A DNA stretch of 64,000 nucleotides from Adineta ricciae (GCA_905250025.1 CAJNOJ010000252.1:86269-150268), one strand, 5' to 3'; shown: positions 44,049 to 55,143, counted from the stretch's first letter. Notes: a model not told the origin generated them from the sequence alone. Made by a program: numbers and translations.

Positions 44049-45692
44049 TCACGTTGAAGGGTCACCGTCAAAAGCAACAGAATCATCGTCCAAACTTCTG
44101 AAACGTTGATATACCACTGATTGTTCTTTTGAGCGAAATAAACTCAGACGCTGGCATGATAAAATAATCTCATGCACTCGGAGTTTGCAGAGCAAAAACC
44201 AAGTAAATCCAATTGAAATGAAAGCAATAACGACCATCGTAGTTAAAACTAATGCCATTTTCTTGAAAGAATCATAACTTTTCTGATTAGTCTTTGAATA
44301 ATCAGCATCTAATGTTCCATTGTTGGGATAAGTTAAATTTAGTTGTATAAATTGATGTAACATAGCTTGCGATCGTCGTGCTTGATTCGAGGGAACCATA
44401 TGACCAGCATTGTAAAACAGAATATATGTTAGATTCCGCGCGTATCGAATGCGACCTGCTGATTCATTTTCGACAATCCATGGGTTGCTGGGCGAGATCA
44501 AGCCGCTTCCTAAATCAAAGCCCACTCTCCCATTCCATTGCATAATATTCAGCATATTTTCTGTACCGAAATGATTACAAATGAAATCGTATTCACCGAT
44601 ATAAATCAGAATCGGCATTTGTCGAAGTAAATCGGGTAAGATTTCAATCGATGGTCTCGAATTAGCTGCTTGAAATGCGAGATAAACTGGATCAGTCACG
44701 TCTTTCCAATAACGTATCTTCTTATTCACATGTAAAGAAGACATCACATCCATTCGACTTAAATAAGCAGAAACATATTTGATTTCCGATGGTCCTTTCA
44801 TTCCACATTCGGGTTTCGATGCATTCTGTCGTATATGATAAACATTAATACATGAACTATATTCGTTCTTTATACCATTGTTCATTATCTGATCGAGAAC
44901 AGAGTTACATTCATTCGTAAAAACATGTACACCGTTCACTACTGCTTGTTCGCATTTCTTGACTATCTGAGTAACATTTGTGTAAAGCTCTGAATCGTTC
45001 TTTAGTAGGTTATTGGCAATTGCATATGGGAGATATGAATCATAAAGTGAAACAGGATCAATCCATCCACTTCCGATGATGAGACCATGTAGTTTCAACG
45101 GCGATCGTTTTTCGAGAATAGCCTTGGCAATATATGGAATATATTGACCTGCAAACGATTCACCAGCTAAGTAGATATCGTCTTCAAGTAATTTCGGGAA
45201 AATTTCGATATATCGCTCGAGAAAACCGACAAAATGTTCTGCCATGACGTCGAGTTCTTTAACAAATCGATTGTTTTCGGCATAAGAAAATCCAGTACCG
45301 ATCGGCTGATCGATGAATAAGAGATTAGCATAGAAGTGCCAGGAGCCATTATTCACCACCATGGTGTCCTTATTGATAAAGCGAAAAGGGCCAATTTCAG
45401 TCCAAGCACCGATAAGGCTACTCTGACCGGGACCACCATTTAACCAGATAACGGTTCTTGATTTGTCACTAATGAATTTCTTCGGGAAATGCCAAAAGAA
45501 CAAGGAACCATCGTTTTGCGAATTAACTGGAAGGTATCCAGCATGCATATTCATCGACGATTCACTTTGCGGGAGAAGAGGCAAGTTTTCGACATAGAAA
45601 TCATTCGCTTGTAAACCAATAGCATCGCAATTGAGAATATAGGAGAAAAGAAATACTTGTAAACGCAACCGACTAATAATCGAATTCGTCAT
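44049..45692 (-). CDS. Membrane-anchored serine carboxypeptidase, copy 1 (S10, Kex1-like)
   Basis: 547 aa, one exon. Signal peptide 1-26; substrate-binding NGGPGQSS at 85-92; nucleophile Ser179 in GESFAG; Asp369 in GEYDFICN; His431 in AGHMVP. One TM helix at about 484-506 is followed by a basic cytosolic tail of about 40 aa ending in acidic residues. This is the topology of yeast Kex1p-type processing carboxypeptidases, which remove C-terminal basic residues from secreted peptides in the Golgi. Whether specificity is the same is unknown. From the conserved LQANDFY to about residue 215 it is almost identical to copy 2, while its C-terminal half matches the block 1 copy: a mosaic. Confidence 0.9.
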   Translation of the reverse strand: MTNSIISRLRLQVFLFSYILNCDAIGLQANDFYVENLPLLPQSESSMNMHAGYLPVNSQNDGSLFFWHFPKKFISDKSRTVIWLNGGPGQSSLIGAWTEIGPFRFINKDTMVVNNGSWHFYANLLFIDQPIGTGFSYAENNRFVKELDVMAEHFVGFLERYIEIFPKLLEDDIYLAGESFAGQYIPYIAKAILEKRSPLKLHGLIIGSGWIDPVSLYDSYLPYAIANNLLKNDSELYTNVTQIVKKCEQAVVNGVHVFTNECNSVLDQIMNNGIKNEYSSCINVYHIRQNASKPECGMKGPSEIKYVSAYLSRMDVMSSLHVNKKIRYWKDVTDPVYLAFQAANSRPSIEILPDLLRQMPILIYIGEYDFICNHFGTENMLNIMQWNGRVGFDLGSGLISPSNPWIVENESAGRIRYARNLTYILFYNAGHMVPSNQARRSQAMLHQFIQLNLTYPNNGTLDADYSKTNQKSYDSFKKMALVLTTMVVIAFISIGFTWFLLCKLRVHEIILSCQRLSLFRSKEQSVVYQRFRSLDDDSVAFDGDPST

Positions 45693-46531
45693 CTGCGTCT
45701 ATAAGAAAACGAAGTCAGATAATTAAACGAAAGAAACTGCGCAATTCAAAAGCATCTATACCTAATCGCTTTGTTCTGAAAATGCTACTCCGATATCGTG
45801 TAAAAATGGGAATAAACAATTGTCACATCGGTGTAAAACAAGCAGGATACTTGTTTGTCAGTGTACTGTCAGGTAAGAACGAAAAGAAAAAGCTTGTACA
45901 CCACGTGATTATGCACATTCATCATATTTGTTTTTTAACTCGAATGAAAGACGAGAGAAGAAAAAAAGATGTGTCATGCTACAGGGTCACGCCAAAGTCA
46001 ATTTACTCGAAAGGAAATTGAATATCGCTATTACGGTTCGAGCAAATGAACTGTTTTTTCTTTCATCAACGATAGAGACATTCCTAGAGAAAATATGTAT
46101 GAAAATAAAACACATGTTTTACATAAGTTTATATAATTTATTACATTTGTTCTCAATGAATTGTCTTTGCTTATGGAATAGAACTTTAGTTTTATTTATA
46201 ACAAACGCAAGTTTTTCTTCCGTGAGATTTTTATTGATATTTAACCAAAGCGTTTCTCTAGGAATGCGTTTATCCACATAATCTGAAATAAACAAGCGAA
46301 TGTTATTTCGAGATCAGCAAGTAATCGGGAAATTCTTCCAGTACGTGACAAACTTTGGCGTTACTTCCGATGCCTTCATCTTCTTGACTTGAAATTAAAA
46401 GAATTCTCATTTATTCTTTAGACGCTTTCAACTAAATTTCCGATAGATCTTAGCTGAAAACGATGACATATACGCTCTCATTTCGAGGGACATCTAAACA
46501 GTAGCAGAAATATTTGTCTTGCACGATCCAA
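45693..46531. other. Intergenic, upstream of carboxypeptidase copy 1
   Basis: Homologous to 61347-62580. No supported gene; two overlapping plus-strand frames (45782-46281) are broken in the other copy. Confidence 0.4.
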
Positions 46532-47182
46532 TCAATTTCTTTGCAGTGATCCATCAGGATTGTATTCAACTCGTTTACCATTCCATTCCTTCCAAACCCA
46601 TTTTTGGAATTCTGGCAACCAGAAACAAGCTAGAAGAATGAAGTCTGCTAAGTATGTTATAGTTAGTCGTTGAAGGAGTGCAGTGACGATAACGGGTGTC
46701 AACGCAATTACAAACAGACTTGAGATATTCAACAATTGTAAAGTCACGTGTTTTTGTTGTTGCCAAGTAACAGCTTGATTTCAACGACATTTTTCAACAA
46801 TAACTCTCATAGCGGGTGCAATATTAACGACAATAATGATGACGATCGGCCTAGTATTGTCTGTTGTACAATCGAAGACAGAGTGTCTTGTCAAAAAGGT
46901 AACAGTTCGTGTATACACAGGCAACCACTGTGTGTCTAGTCCTACAGATTGGTCTTACACAGATATAAAAAAGTAACATACGACGCTAAATGCTATAGGA
47001 ACGTAACAGAACAGGAAAGTTTTCAAAGGAGATCGAAATAGATATGTAGTGCAATGTTTAGCAGAACCTATAGAGATGAATAGAGTAGTTGCGTTTGAAG
47101 GGAAGTCAAAATCATGAGTTTAACTTGGAAGAAGAGATCTTCGATCTTCAGTCGGTGATGATGATGAGCTAATATCATTCAT
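46532..47182 (-). pseudogene. Decayed 7TM receptor (array unit 1)
   Basis: Starts with MNDISSSSSP..ED, related to the MNES start of the intact receptors, then hits a stop. The TM1-3 region is largely deleted. Pieces of TM4 (TFLFCYVPIAFSV), TM6 (LLNISSLFVIA) and the C-terminal LPEFQKWVWK are in different frames. Clearly nonfunctional. Confidence 0.6.
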
Positions 47183-47508
47183 TGTCACAAATGAAGAAAT
47201 TTCGGATTTTATCTTAGAGTTATTGACACTGTGAAAGAGTCATGAGAAACTATGAAAATACAATAAAGCAAAGTCACTATCTCCATAATAGTTCGGAAAT
47301 AGACCCTAGAATTCAATCAGCTTTTGTAATGTTAAACAAAAGAAAGAAGCCCTGCGTAAAATTCCATCCAGCTTGCACACACCCTCAACTAGAATAACAT
47401 CAGCGTTGATATTTTCGGGAATTAAAATTCTGAAAAATCATATATTTTTAAAAAAGTAAAAAATCACGTTTTAGCTTTTATCATTGTTTTTTCACCATAG
47501 ACTGAATA

Positions 47509-47513
47509 CACAG
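47509..47513. other. Empty insertion site matching the LTR target duplication
   Basis: The sequence gaatacacagcatcg is uninterrupted here. The same flanks are split by LTR ends at 63876-63881 (left flank) and 55324-55329 (right flank), each keeping one copy of cacag. Confidence 0.55.
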
Positions 47514-47601
47514 CATCGATGATAATCGTATACTCGAAATGAAAAACTGAAGTGATCGTTTCAATAAGTTTCTTGAATAGAATTCATGGATTGAACAATA
47601 G

Positions 47602-48054
47602 TTAATTTTTCAATGACAAAACTAACAGTAATCCCATGGTTGTAAATACACTGATAGTGACTGAATGCGTTGCAAAATTGTAAGGTGAAGTTATGGCAGG
47701 ATTCCCATCGATTACACTAGGTTTATTCGTAGTCTTACTACCAATACCATAACAACAAAAATTGCAACAACGGGTTTCAATAGCGTGTATACTATTATCA
47801 TCATCAGGATGAGGAGGATGAACATCATCACAACGAGTAGGAAAATAAAAAATAGGAGGACAATGACCATAACCAGGATAAGGATAGTCACTATACATAA
47901 TAATGTAACCAGGTTCATGAAGAGCAATATTGAGAGCACCAGCACCAGGATAATCAGTAGCAAGGTTATTATAACAAGTACAATTCGATTCCCCACTTGT
48001 ACCCTTCATTATTAAAATTAGTGCTAGAATCATGTTTATTTGAGCACTCTTCAT
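47602..48054 (-). CDS. Small secreted cysteine-rich, GPI-anchor-type protein (array unit 1)
   Basis: 150 aa from MKSAQINM (an ATG 11 codons upstream is also in frame). Signal peptide 1-21. The mature part has about ten cysteines, a Tyr/Pro-rich stretch (PGYIIMYSDYPYPGYGHCPP), a CCNFCCYG cluster and a hydrophobic C-terminus (VFTTMGLLLVLSL), as needed for GPI attachment. No family recognised. The copy at 55418 keeps the frame and all cysteines, so the protein is probably real. Cell-surface location is inferred. Confidence 0.65.
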   Translation of the reverse strand: MKSAQINMILALILIMKGTSGESNCTCYNNLATDYPGAGALNIALHEPGYIIMYSDYPYPGYGHCPPIFYFPTRCDDVHPPHPDDDNSIHAIETRCCNFCCYGIGSKTTNKPSVIDGNPAITSPYNFATHSVTISVFTTMGLLLVLSLKN

Positions 48055-48417
48055 GTTAGGCTGTTTAGCAGAATACAGGAGCTTCAAGAAATAGCGATGT
48101 GATATAATTTTGCCTTATGTGCTACTTTCTTAAATAGTATTCAATAGGGGCGAATAGGAACAAAAAGAAAAAACCAAATTTGTCTCATGCATCATGTTTT
48201 TATCTTTGCAACTACCATGTTATCTCCATCTTACTTTCATATGTTATCTATTCTACGTTTTTCGTCAAGTGATACTTTTCTGAAAAAATCTTTCATCGAT
48301 GTAATTTCGTCGAAGTGTGCTTGAATCATAAGCAAGATTTTTCATAGAATTCAACGAAGTTGGGTATGAGCTGTGTATTATATGCATGAATTTCTACTGA
48401 TGAATGTTAGACAATGT

Positions 48418-48715
48418 CGCTGAATAGAATCGATAGCCATCACGAATTCGCCTAAACATCTAATGAGTAGTCACCAAACGTGTACAGTGTTGATGGGAAA
48501 GTATACCTACGGCGGTAGGAGTCAACAGTCTGATCAAATCGACAAGTATAGTAAGAATAATGTAGCTTAATTTTGAAGTTTCTTTAAAGTAGTAGAATGA
48601 AGAACGAGAAAGGAGATGGAATAGCTGGTATTCATAAAACAATCAAAATAATGAATTTAATATGATAGACAGAAAGCGTTGAATTTTCAGTTAATGATAT
48701 GCTACTATTATTCAT
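48418..48715 (-). pseudogene. Decayed 7TM receptor, N-terminal part (array unit 1)
   Basis: Starts MNNSSISLTENSTLSV, then KFIILIVL-stop-IPAI, equivalent to TM1 of the intact receptors, followed by further stops and TFGDYSLDV before TM3. A second receptor remnant in the same unit. Confidence 0.55.
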
Positions 48716-49626
48716 TGTAAATGTAAAGCAAATGCAAGAGAAGACATCCTTTCCAGAAAGCTACAATGCTACTGAATATGATAGATTTATGCGTTATACT
48801 TTTAGAACATCAAGTATCGTTTCTTAATTACTTAGTGTCGGCATATTACAAGTGTCTCTTGGAAGATCCAACCAATCAATACAGCGTATGATAAAACGCA
48901 TCAAAATAAAATGACCAATCTGAATATAAACTACGTATTAAATGTTCAATACCGAACTTTTCATGCACCTCGAATTCATTTAAGTAAATGTGTTTCGAAT
49001 AACGAGACCTTAGGAATGTACTAAATGTAAGAATCAATACGTTTATCAGTACACACTAATCTTTCAAGTGAGTGTATGCTCCATCGAACGATTTTAGTTG
49101 CTACTGTATTGATGATCATGTCGTAGGTGTATCAACTACTGACTGACAAGCCGATGAGGATAGCGTGTTGTAGCATGCCTACATTTTCGTGTTTCAACCA
49201 TCTGGAAGTCTAAATTTAAACTTTATAGTCGCGTAGGCAATCGTGATTCATAGTTAAAAAGTACAGCGATGTTATCTGTTCGATTTATTAATGCGGTATA
49301 ACATCCGTAGGTGGAATGATATGCATGCAAAAAAGAAAATTGGTTCAGACGACAGTTGTGCAGGTGATCTCGATAAGAAAATAATTTGAATTATGTATAG
49401 GGCGAAGAAAAGTGCATTAATTGTGTTCAGGAAAATGATTGCCGAAAAGATTAATCACCATCAAGTATATGTGTATATATACGACAAAAGATGGATGCAG
49501 GCAAACTTAGTTTTATTCGACTATATTTATAAATAACATTTTTTCGAATGACTCACAAAAATAGGTATCGTAGGATTTATTTTTGATCGAAACGATGTAT
49601 TCAAAGGATTCATTGTGTGTAGAAGA
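48716..49626. other. Intergenic (array unit 1)
   Basis: Nothing recognised; homologous to 56620-57510. Confidence 0.4.
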
Positions 49627-49844
49627 ATGGCTGACAAACAAGAACCAGTTAAAGAACATCGTGGTAACTATCCTGTCGGACGTCTTCGTGGTGGTGGAGA
49701 TTGCTCAACATGGTGAGTACGGGCATCAGAATAAGACACAAATAATGATGAATTTATAAATGTGTTTTTAGCCTGAAATTAATTGCATATTTTCTGACGT
49801 GTTGCATGTGCTGTGGTGAATGTGGGGATATGAAAATTTCCTAA
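49627..49844 (+). CDS. 52-aa cysteine-rich microprotein (2 exons, array unit 1)
   Basis: Exons 49627-49712 and 49772-49844 (GTGAGT...TTTTTAG intron, 59 bp) rejoin in frame. The N-terminal half is basic with a GNYPVGRLRGGGDCSTC segment. The C-terminal half is hydrophobic and cysteine-rich (FLTCCMCCGECGD), recalling small cysteine-rich membrane microproteins (CYSTM-like), though I cannot assign it. The copy at 57511-57729 preserves splice sites and all residues of exon 2 except one Met to Leu, which supports a real gene. Too small for ordinary ORF calling. Confidence 0.55.
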
Positions 49845-50227
49845 CGGGTTTTCCATTCTACTAATGTTATCATAATTCATTGAAATAAAATAAATTTCAC
49901 CTGATGCTATAATTGTCGTACGAAAACATCATGATGAATGCTTTCCAAGTATGAATTGTAAACGAACTGTCTAGATGGAATATTTCCTAACTTCAGGGTT
50001 GTATGAGTGTTATACAAATTAATTCCAAAGAAGTTGTACTTTTAAGTTAAAAATCCAAGAAATGATTTCCTGCTGACAAGCAGAACAGAAAAAGAAAAAA
50101 ACACATTCATGACTCATGCGCACATAAACAACCCTACTCGAAGAAGAGGAAAAAAGCACATGGCACGATGAAATAAGACCATTTCACCGACAACGACATA
50201 AGAAACTCAGTAGAATGTTTACTGCCG

Positions 50228-50237
50228 TATATAAATA
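50228..50237 (+). promoter_or_regulatory. TATA box of NAPE-PLD-like gene (unit 1)
   Basis: TATATAAATA 74 bp before the ATG, identical in sequence and context at 58117-58126. The ATG is preceded by TTTTTGTTTAG, so a small 5'UTR intron is possible. Confidence 0.5.
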
Positions 50238-50310
50238 CATCTTAATTATCGCACCAAACTATCGTTCGTTCATAGTCAACTTCGAATAGACTATTATATT
50301 TTTGTTTAGA

Positions 50311-51487
50311 ATGGCGCACCCAACAGCAAGCACAAAGAATTCTGATGGTGATGAATTGATTACACTGTCAGAGAAAGGAGCTTATGGTTTTACTAACTCA
50401 TTCAATCCGGAATTTAAAATGCCGGACTACTTCAGAGTCTTCCGTTGGTTATTCGCAAAAAATAATACCGGTTTACCAGCGAACATTGAAGAATTAGATG
50501 AAACATTACCAGTGATAAAACATAAACCAGAAGACATACGAAAACAATCGCCCGGTCTACGATTTCTCTGGATTGGTCATGCATCATGTCTTGTGCAAAT
50601 AGATGACTTCATGTTTCTCACCGATCCTGTCTTCAGTGACCGATGTGGTATCACACAATACATGGGACCAAAACGTTATCGTCCACCAGCACTCGCAGTT
50701 AAAGATTTGCCTGATGAACTTGAAGCAATCGTTATTTCACATAATCATTTTGATCATCTTGATTATGAAAGTGTTCGACAGTTAAATGAACGTTATGGAG
50801 AAAAATTAACATGGTTTTGTGGTCTTGGCGGACGACAATGGTTTCTTGATTGTTCTATAAAGAACGTTGTTGAACTCGATTGGTGGCAAGAATGGACACA
50901 TCCGGTATGAGAACTAACACATCATTTTTCTTACCACTTCTTTGGATTCTGTTCGTATTTAGACTAAAGAGAAAGTTCAAATCGCCTTTTGTCCCGCACA
51001 ACATTGGTAAGAGAGTGTCTTTCAAAATAAATATATTCTCATGTCGATATTACTGTGATCTTCTAGGTCACGTCGTGCTTTGACTGACTTAAATCAATCT
51101 CTATGGGGTGGTTACGCCATATGGAATGAAAAGTATCGCTTTTATTTTGCTGGCGACACTGGCTATACTCATAACATTCCAATATTCAGACAGATTGGAA
51201 AAAAGTATGGTCCATTTGACTTGAGTGCAATACCAATCGGTGCATACGAACCTCGCTGGATGATGGAAGCACAACATGTCTCACCCCATGAAGCGGTACA
51301 AATCCACATTGATACTCAATCGAAGAAGTCGATTGGTATACATTGGGGAACATGGGCATTAGCAAATGAGTTTTATTTAGAACCGAGAGAGCAACTTAAA
51401 GAAGCTGTTAAATCCTGTGGATTAGATCCCGAATCGTTTACTGTTGTTAAACATGGAGAAATTTTCGATTTACCTAAAAATGAATAA
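50311..51487 (+). CDS. NAPE-PLD-like metallo-beta-lactamase-fold phospholipase (array unit 1)
   Basis: Exons 50311-50904, 50963-51006 (44 bp) and 51067-51487 encode 352 aa. Zinc ligands of N-acylphosphatidylethanolamine phospholipase D are all present: H144-x-H146-x-D148-H149 (SHNHFDHLD), the His in CPAQHW (restored only by the second splice), Asp in FYFAGDTGYTH and His in IHWGTWALANEF. WIGHASCLVQ and FLTDPVFSDR are also typical. The family hydrolyses N-acyl-phosphatidylethanolamines to N-acylethanolamines (lipid mediators) at membranes. Slightly shorter than vertebrate NAPE-PLD. The gene is convergent with the carboxypeptidase downstream. Specificity is inferred from family. Confidence 0.85.
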
Positions 51488-51864
51488 CACATTGAACTTG
51501 TACCTGTACTCATTATGTTTTTAAACACGATTAAAGAGAGCGTGAACTTCAAACTTTGGAATTTCATTCTTCGCTCTAGACAGATCATTGTTTGATTGTA
51601 TCTACATACAGTACTTTCCACATAACAAAAAAAAGTCACAGCAAAGATTGTAGGAACATCGTCGGAACGTAAACATCAACTCACGGCATCGAAAGAATCT
51701 CCAACAGCTATTTGTACATTGGAAACGCCTGTTAGCTTTTCTATCGATGGAAGGAGGTCAACAAATCTCGTCAAACACCCTCAAAGCATGTACACGGAGA
51801 ATTTTATTATTTTTTTGTCGAGATTAATACAGAAAAAGTACACTTTTGTTCGATTCGATATATG
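51488..51864. other. 3' region between convergent genes
   Basis: No gene; polyadenylation-type AT-rich sequence, similar to 59377-59723. Confidence 0.4.
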
Positions 51865-53505
51865 TCATACTAAAGCATCATCTTCGAGTGTAACAAATTC
51901 GTCCTTGACATCCTCGAAAGGTGAATAGATCGCTGATTGTCGTTTCGATTGAATTGTATTAGAACAACGAGCTGATATTATTCTCATACATTGTTTTTCT
52001 TTCGATATAAACAACCAAATAGTACCGATCAAAAGCACGATGATAACGGTCATCGCAGTGATAATCAAAATCGCACACTGAAATTTCTGATTGGTGTTTG
52101 ATTGATCACTGGAATAAGTTAAATTTAGTTGTATAAACTGGTGTAACATCACACGTGATCGGTATGACTGATCATAAGGCACCATATGACCAGCATTGTA
52201 AAAAAGAACATATGTTAAGTTCCGTGCATATCGCATATAACCGACAGATTCATCATCGATTATCCATGCATAGATCGGAGTCTTTGAACCATTTGCTAAA
52301 TTGAAGCCAATTGCGTCGTTCCATGTCATCTTGTCTAACATGTTTTCTGTTGCCACATGATTGCAAATAATATCATATTCACCATGAAAGAATAAGATTG
52401 GAGTTTGGCGCAGTAAGTCGGGCAGTAAAACTATCGATGGTTTGGAAGTAAATGCATGAAATGCGTTATGAACATATTCTGTGAAATCTTTCCATTGAGA
52501 TTTCTTTCCATTGATATGTAGACAAGATATAACATCCGGTCGATTCAAATAGGCAGAAACATATTCAAGTTCCGAGGGTCCATTCATCCCACATATCGGC
52601 TTTTTCGCAGTTAATCGTATATCATAGGCATTGATACATGAATCTTCTGTGTTATTTCCATCCATTCTCCCATGATTTATTATTTGATCAAGAATTGGAA
52701 AACACGAGTCAACAAAAACATGCACTTGTTGCGATAATAAGTCGCGACACCAAGCAACTAGTCGAGTAATGTTCGTGTAAATCGCTGAATCATTCTTGAG
52801 CAAATCATTTAAAAGTGCATATGGGAGATATGAATCATAAAGTGTAACAGGATCAATCCATCCACTTCCGATGATGAGACCACGTAGTTTCAACGGCGAT
52901 CGTTTTTCGAGAATAGCCTTGGCAATATATGGAATATATTGACCTGCAAACGATTCACCAGCTAAGTAGATATCGTCTTCAAGTAATTTCGGGAAAATTT
53001 CGATATATCGCTCGAGAAAACCGACGAAATGTTCTGCCATGACGTCGAGTTCTTTAACAAATCGATTGTTTTCGGCATAAGAAAAGCCAGTACCGATCGG
53101 CTGATCGATGAATAAGAGATTAGCATAGAAGTGCCAGGAGTCATTATTCACCACCATGGTGTCCTTATTGATAAAGCGAAAAGGGCCAATTTCAGTCCAA
53201 GCACCGATAAGGCTACTCTGACCGGGACCACCATTTAACCAGATGACGGTTCTTGATTTGTCACTAATGAATTTCTTCGGAAAATGCCAAAAGAATAAGG
53301 AACCATCGTTTTGCGAATTAACTGGAAGGTATCCAGCATGCATATTCATCGACGATTCACTTTGCGGGAGAAGAGGCAAGTTTTCGACATAGAAATCATT
53401 CGCTTGTAAACCAGTGACACCATAATAACATATTGAAAAGCAGATAAATGTTTTTAGAAGTATAATGTACATCGTTGGTAATATACAAAAGTAATGGAAT
53501 ACCAA
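51865..53505 (-). CDS. Membrane-anchored serine carboxypeptidase, copy 2
   Basis: 546 aa with all S10 residues: NGGPGQSS, GESFAG, GEYDIICN, AGHMVPYD, and a C-terminal TM helix with a cytosolic tail. Its signal peptide region (first 33 residues) is unrelated to copies 1 and 3. Residues from LQANDFY to about 215 are nearly identical to copy 1. The remaining C-terminal half follows copy 3 ('ALLNDLLKN', 'RLVAWCRDLLSQ'). Sequence upstream of the gene is also unique. This looks like a gene-conversion product or recombinant carrying a new 5' end. Confidence 0.9.
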   Translation of the reverse strand: MVFHYFCILPTMYIILLKTFICFSICYYGVTGLQANDFYVENLPLLPQSESSMNMHAGYLPVNSQNDGSLFFWHFPKKFISDKSRTVIWLNGGPGQSSLIGAWTEIGPFRFINKDTMVVNNDSWHFYANLLFIDQPIGTGFSYAENNRFVKELDVMAEHFVGFLERYIEIFPKLLEDDIYLAGESFAGQYIPYIAKAILEKRSPLKLRGLIIGSGWIDPVTLYDSYLPYALLNDLLKNDSAIYTNITRLVAWCRDLLSQQVHVFVDSCFPILDQIINHGRMDGNNTEDSCINAYDIRLTAKKPICGMNGPSELEYVSAYLNRPDVISCLHINGKKSQWKDFTEYVHNAFHAFTSKPSIVLLPDLLRQTPILFFHGEYDIICNHVATENMLDKMTWNDAIGFNLANGSKTPIYAWIIDDESVGYMRYARNLTYVLFYNAGHMVPYDQSYRSRVMLHQFIQLNLTYSSDQSNTNQKFQCAILIITAMTVIIVLLIGTIWLFISKEKQCMRIISARCSNTIQSKRQSAIYSPFEDVKDEFVTLEDDALV

Positions 53506-54349
53506 ACTGTTATCGAACTCGTCTTTTTCAATAGAAATATAAAATCTTTCTACATCTATTATTCATGATAAAATGACGTCATTCCATGTATAGTGTAGAC
53601 TAGAAACAGAACGGATGAAAAGGTACGCGTATTCTGTATATTCAGGGAAGATTGCAACAAAATTATTTCATAAGATTGGTGATTTCAGTGACTAATAACC
53701 TATACACTGCTCCATTAGTTTCTCATTATGAGGGGTTGAGTAACTATGGAGCCATTATGATCAGATTGGTGCAGTAAACTTATTCATACAGGTGAATCAT
53801 ATCGCTATTTGTATCGTTTTCATTAAATCAATAGGTAAAATACGGGAAAAGTAGTCGCTTGTAAATTTACTTTTTCTTTTATTCTGAACAAGATTGTGCG
53901 TGGGTGAGCGTAAACATTATTCACAACAATACGCGCTCATAACTTGTAATACATTCGATAATGTTCGAAGTAGTGTTGTTCAGACGATAATTTTCATCGT
54001 ATTCTATTATAAAACTAGACATACACTTTCAAACTGATGTTTCCATTCGCGAAAATCGGGAATCAAGTTGATCAGCTTTCGAATAATGTAGTGCAAATAG
54101 TACTTTAGCAGCTGCATCTTCTATTCAACAGAAAATGCACTGTCTATATTTCGTCTCAATTCAATCATTTTCCTTTTGTCTTTCTGTTATTTTAATAACA
54201 AAAAATCTAATCAGCGAAATATTTCTACCGAGAAACCATAATTTTCATGAGGTGTTGCTTTTTTTCTCTTCTCAATCTGAATTCTATTAATTTCTATACA
54301 CAATTGTCGTTCTTCACAGCAAACGAAGTACATAATCTATCAAGTATTC
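53506..54349. other. Intergenic, unique sequence
   Basis: Not homologous to the corresponding region upstream of copies 1 and 3. Nothing recognised. Confidence 0.4.
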
Positions 54350-54712
54350 ATGGCTCGATCGTTGCCATATGATGACGATTCTATCAAAGCTCATCTCCAA
54401 TCTGCATCACAAGCATTAGACTGTTCTCTTGACAATCATCGCTTACCCACACATCAGTCTCAACGAATTTCATCAAATGGAAGATCTCGAATCATCGTTC
54501 ATACAAGAATTCGATCGCCCAAACATGGACGTATTTCGAAAGAGAATCGGATTAGAAGCACTGATTCTGATCCACACTCAGTTAAATACTTTACTAATAG
54601 TTATATTCATCTATCTATTGTATGTTTGTATAGACCTCCGGTATACTCGCAACTCAATACAGCTCGAAAAGAACGAGTTTTTCAAATTCAGTTGAAGGTA
54701 GACAAAGTATAG
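54350..54712 (+). pseudogene. Possible small membrane protein in two frames
   Basis: An ATG frame of 120 codons overlaps a second frame (54429-54695) that looks more protein-like: 'LNEFHQMEDLESSFIQEFDR', then a TM helix 'TLLIVIFIYLLYVCIDL'. A frameshift would join the first frame's start (MARSLPYDDDS) to the second. No family recognised; either a decayed gene or a sequencing error. Confidence 0.3.
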
Positions 54713-55142
54713 CACCCGATCTTCATCGTACCGCGGAATCTCCATGGTATCGATCACCGTTACCGGTAAGACTTCTTATGTTAAAACCATCTTATGTATG
54801 CACAGAACTATTTCGAGCGTTTCCAATGTGCATCGATTTGTAATATTTAGAGCTAAGAAGACAACAGTTTCATTTGTATCCTTCTCAGTATATAGTTACG
54901 TATTGAAGTCAACGCAGAAATCGAAATTAGATGACTAATAGCGCTGATATGTATATGTATAATCTTCTTGGATTTATTAAATAGGTAGATACAAAAGATT
55001 TGTTTTCAAACACGAAAGACTTTCATCAAAACTCCAAAGACGATACAACGACGCGAAAAAAGTAACTTATTTATGAATTTTCTTTTTTCAAAATAACATT
55101 CATTTGATTAATACAGACGTAAAGCTGCTTTGTTCTCTTCAT

Positions 55143-55143
55143 N
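55143..55143. other. Ambiguous base, probable contig join
   Basis: Left of the N the sequence is unique; right of it an LTR begins in mid-element. Order across it is unproven. Confidence 0.7.

Larger units (their letters stand above)
34448..45241 (+). repeat. Duplicated block 2 (direct copy of 4656-15912)
   Basis: Same gene order, strand and intergenic sequence as block 1. Coding exons of the DUF4291 and E2-like genes keep identical exon lengths while one DUF4291 intron differs by 1 bp. Homology to block 1 ends only because block 1 stops at its N; here the carboxypeptidase continues. Confidence 0.9.

Noticed and set aside
47712-48015. Open frames of 76-94 codons on both strands, rich in Ile/Leu or Ile/Thr/Arg, over the small secreted gene (also 55528-55831)
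   Set aside because: They are other-frame readings of the cysteine-rich secreted gene; composition is low-complexity and no start context or motif supports them.
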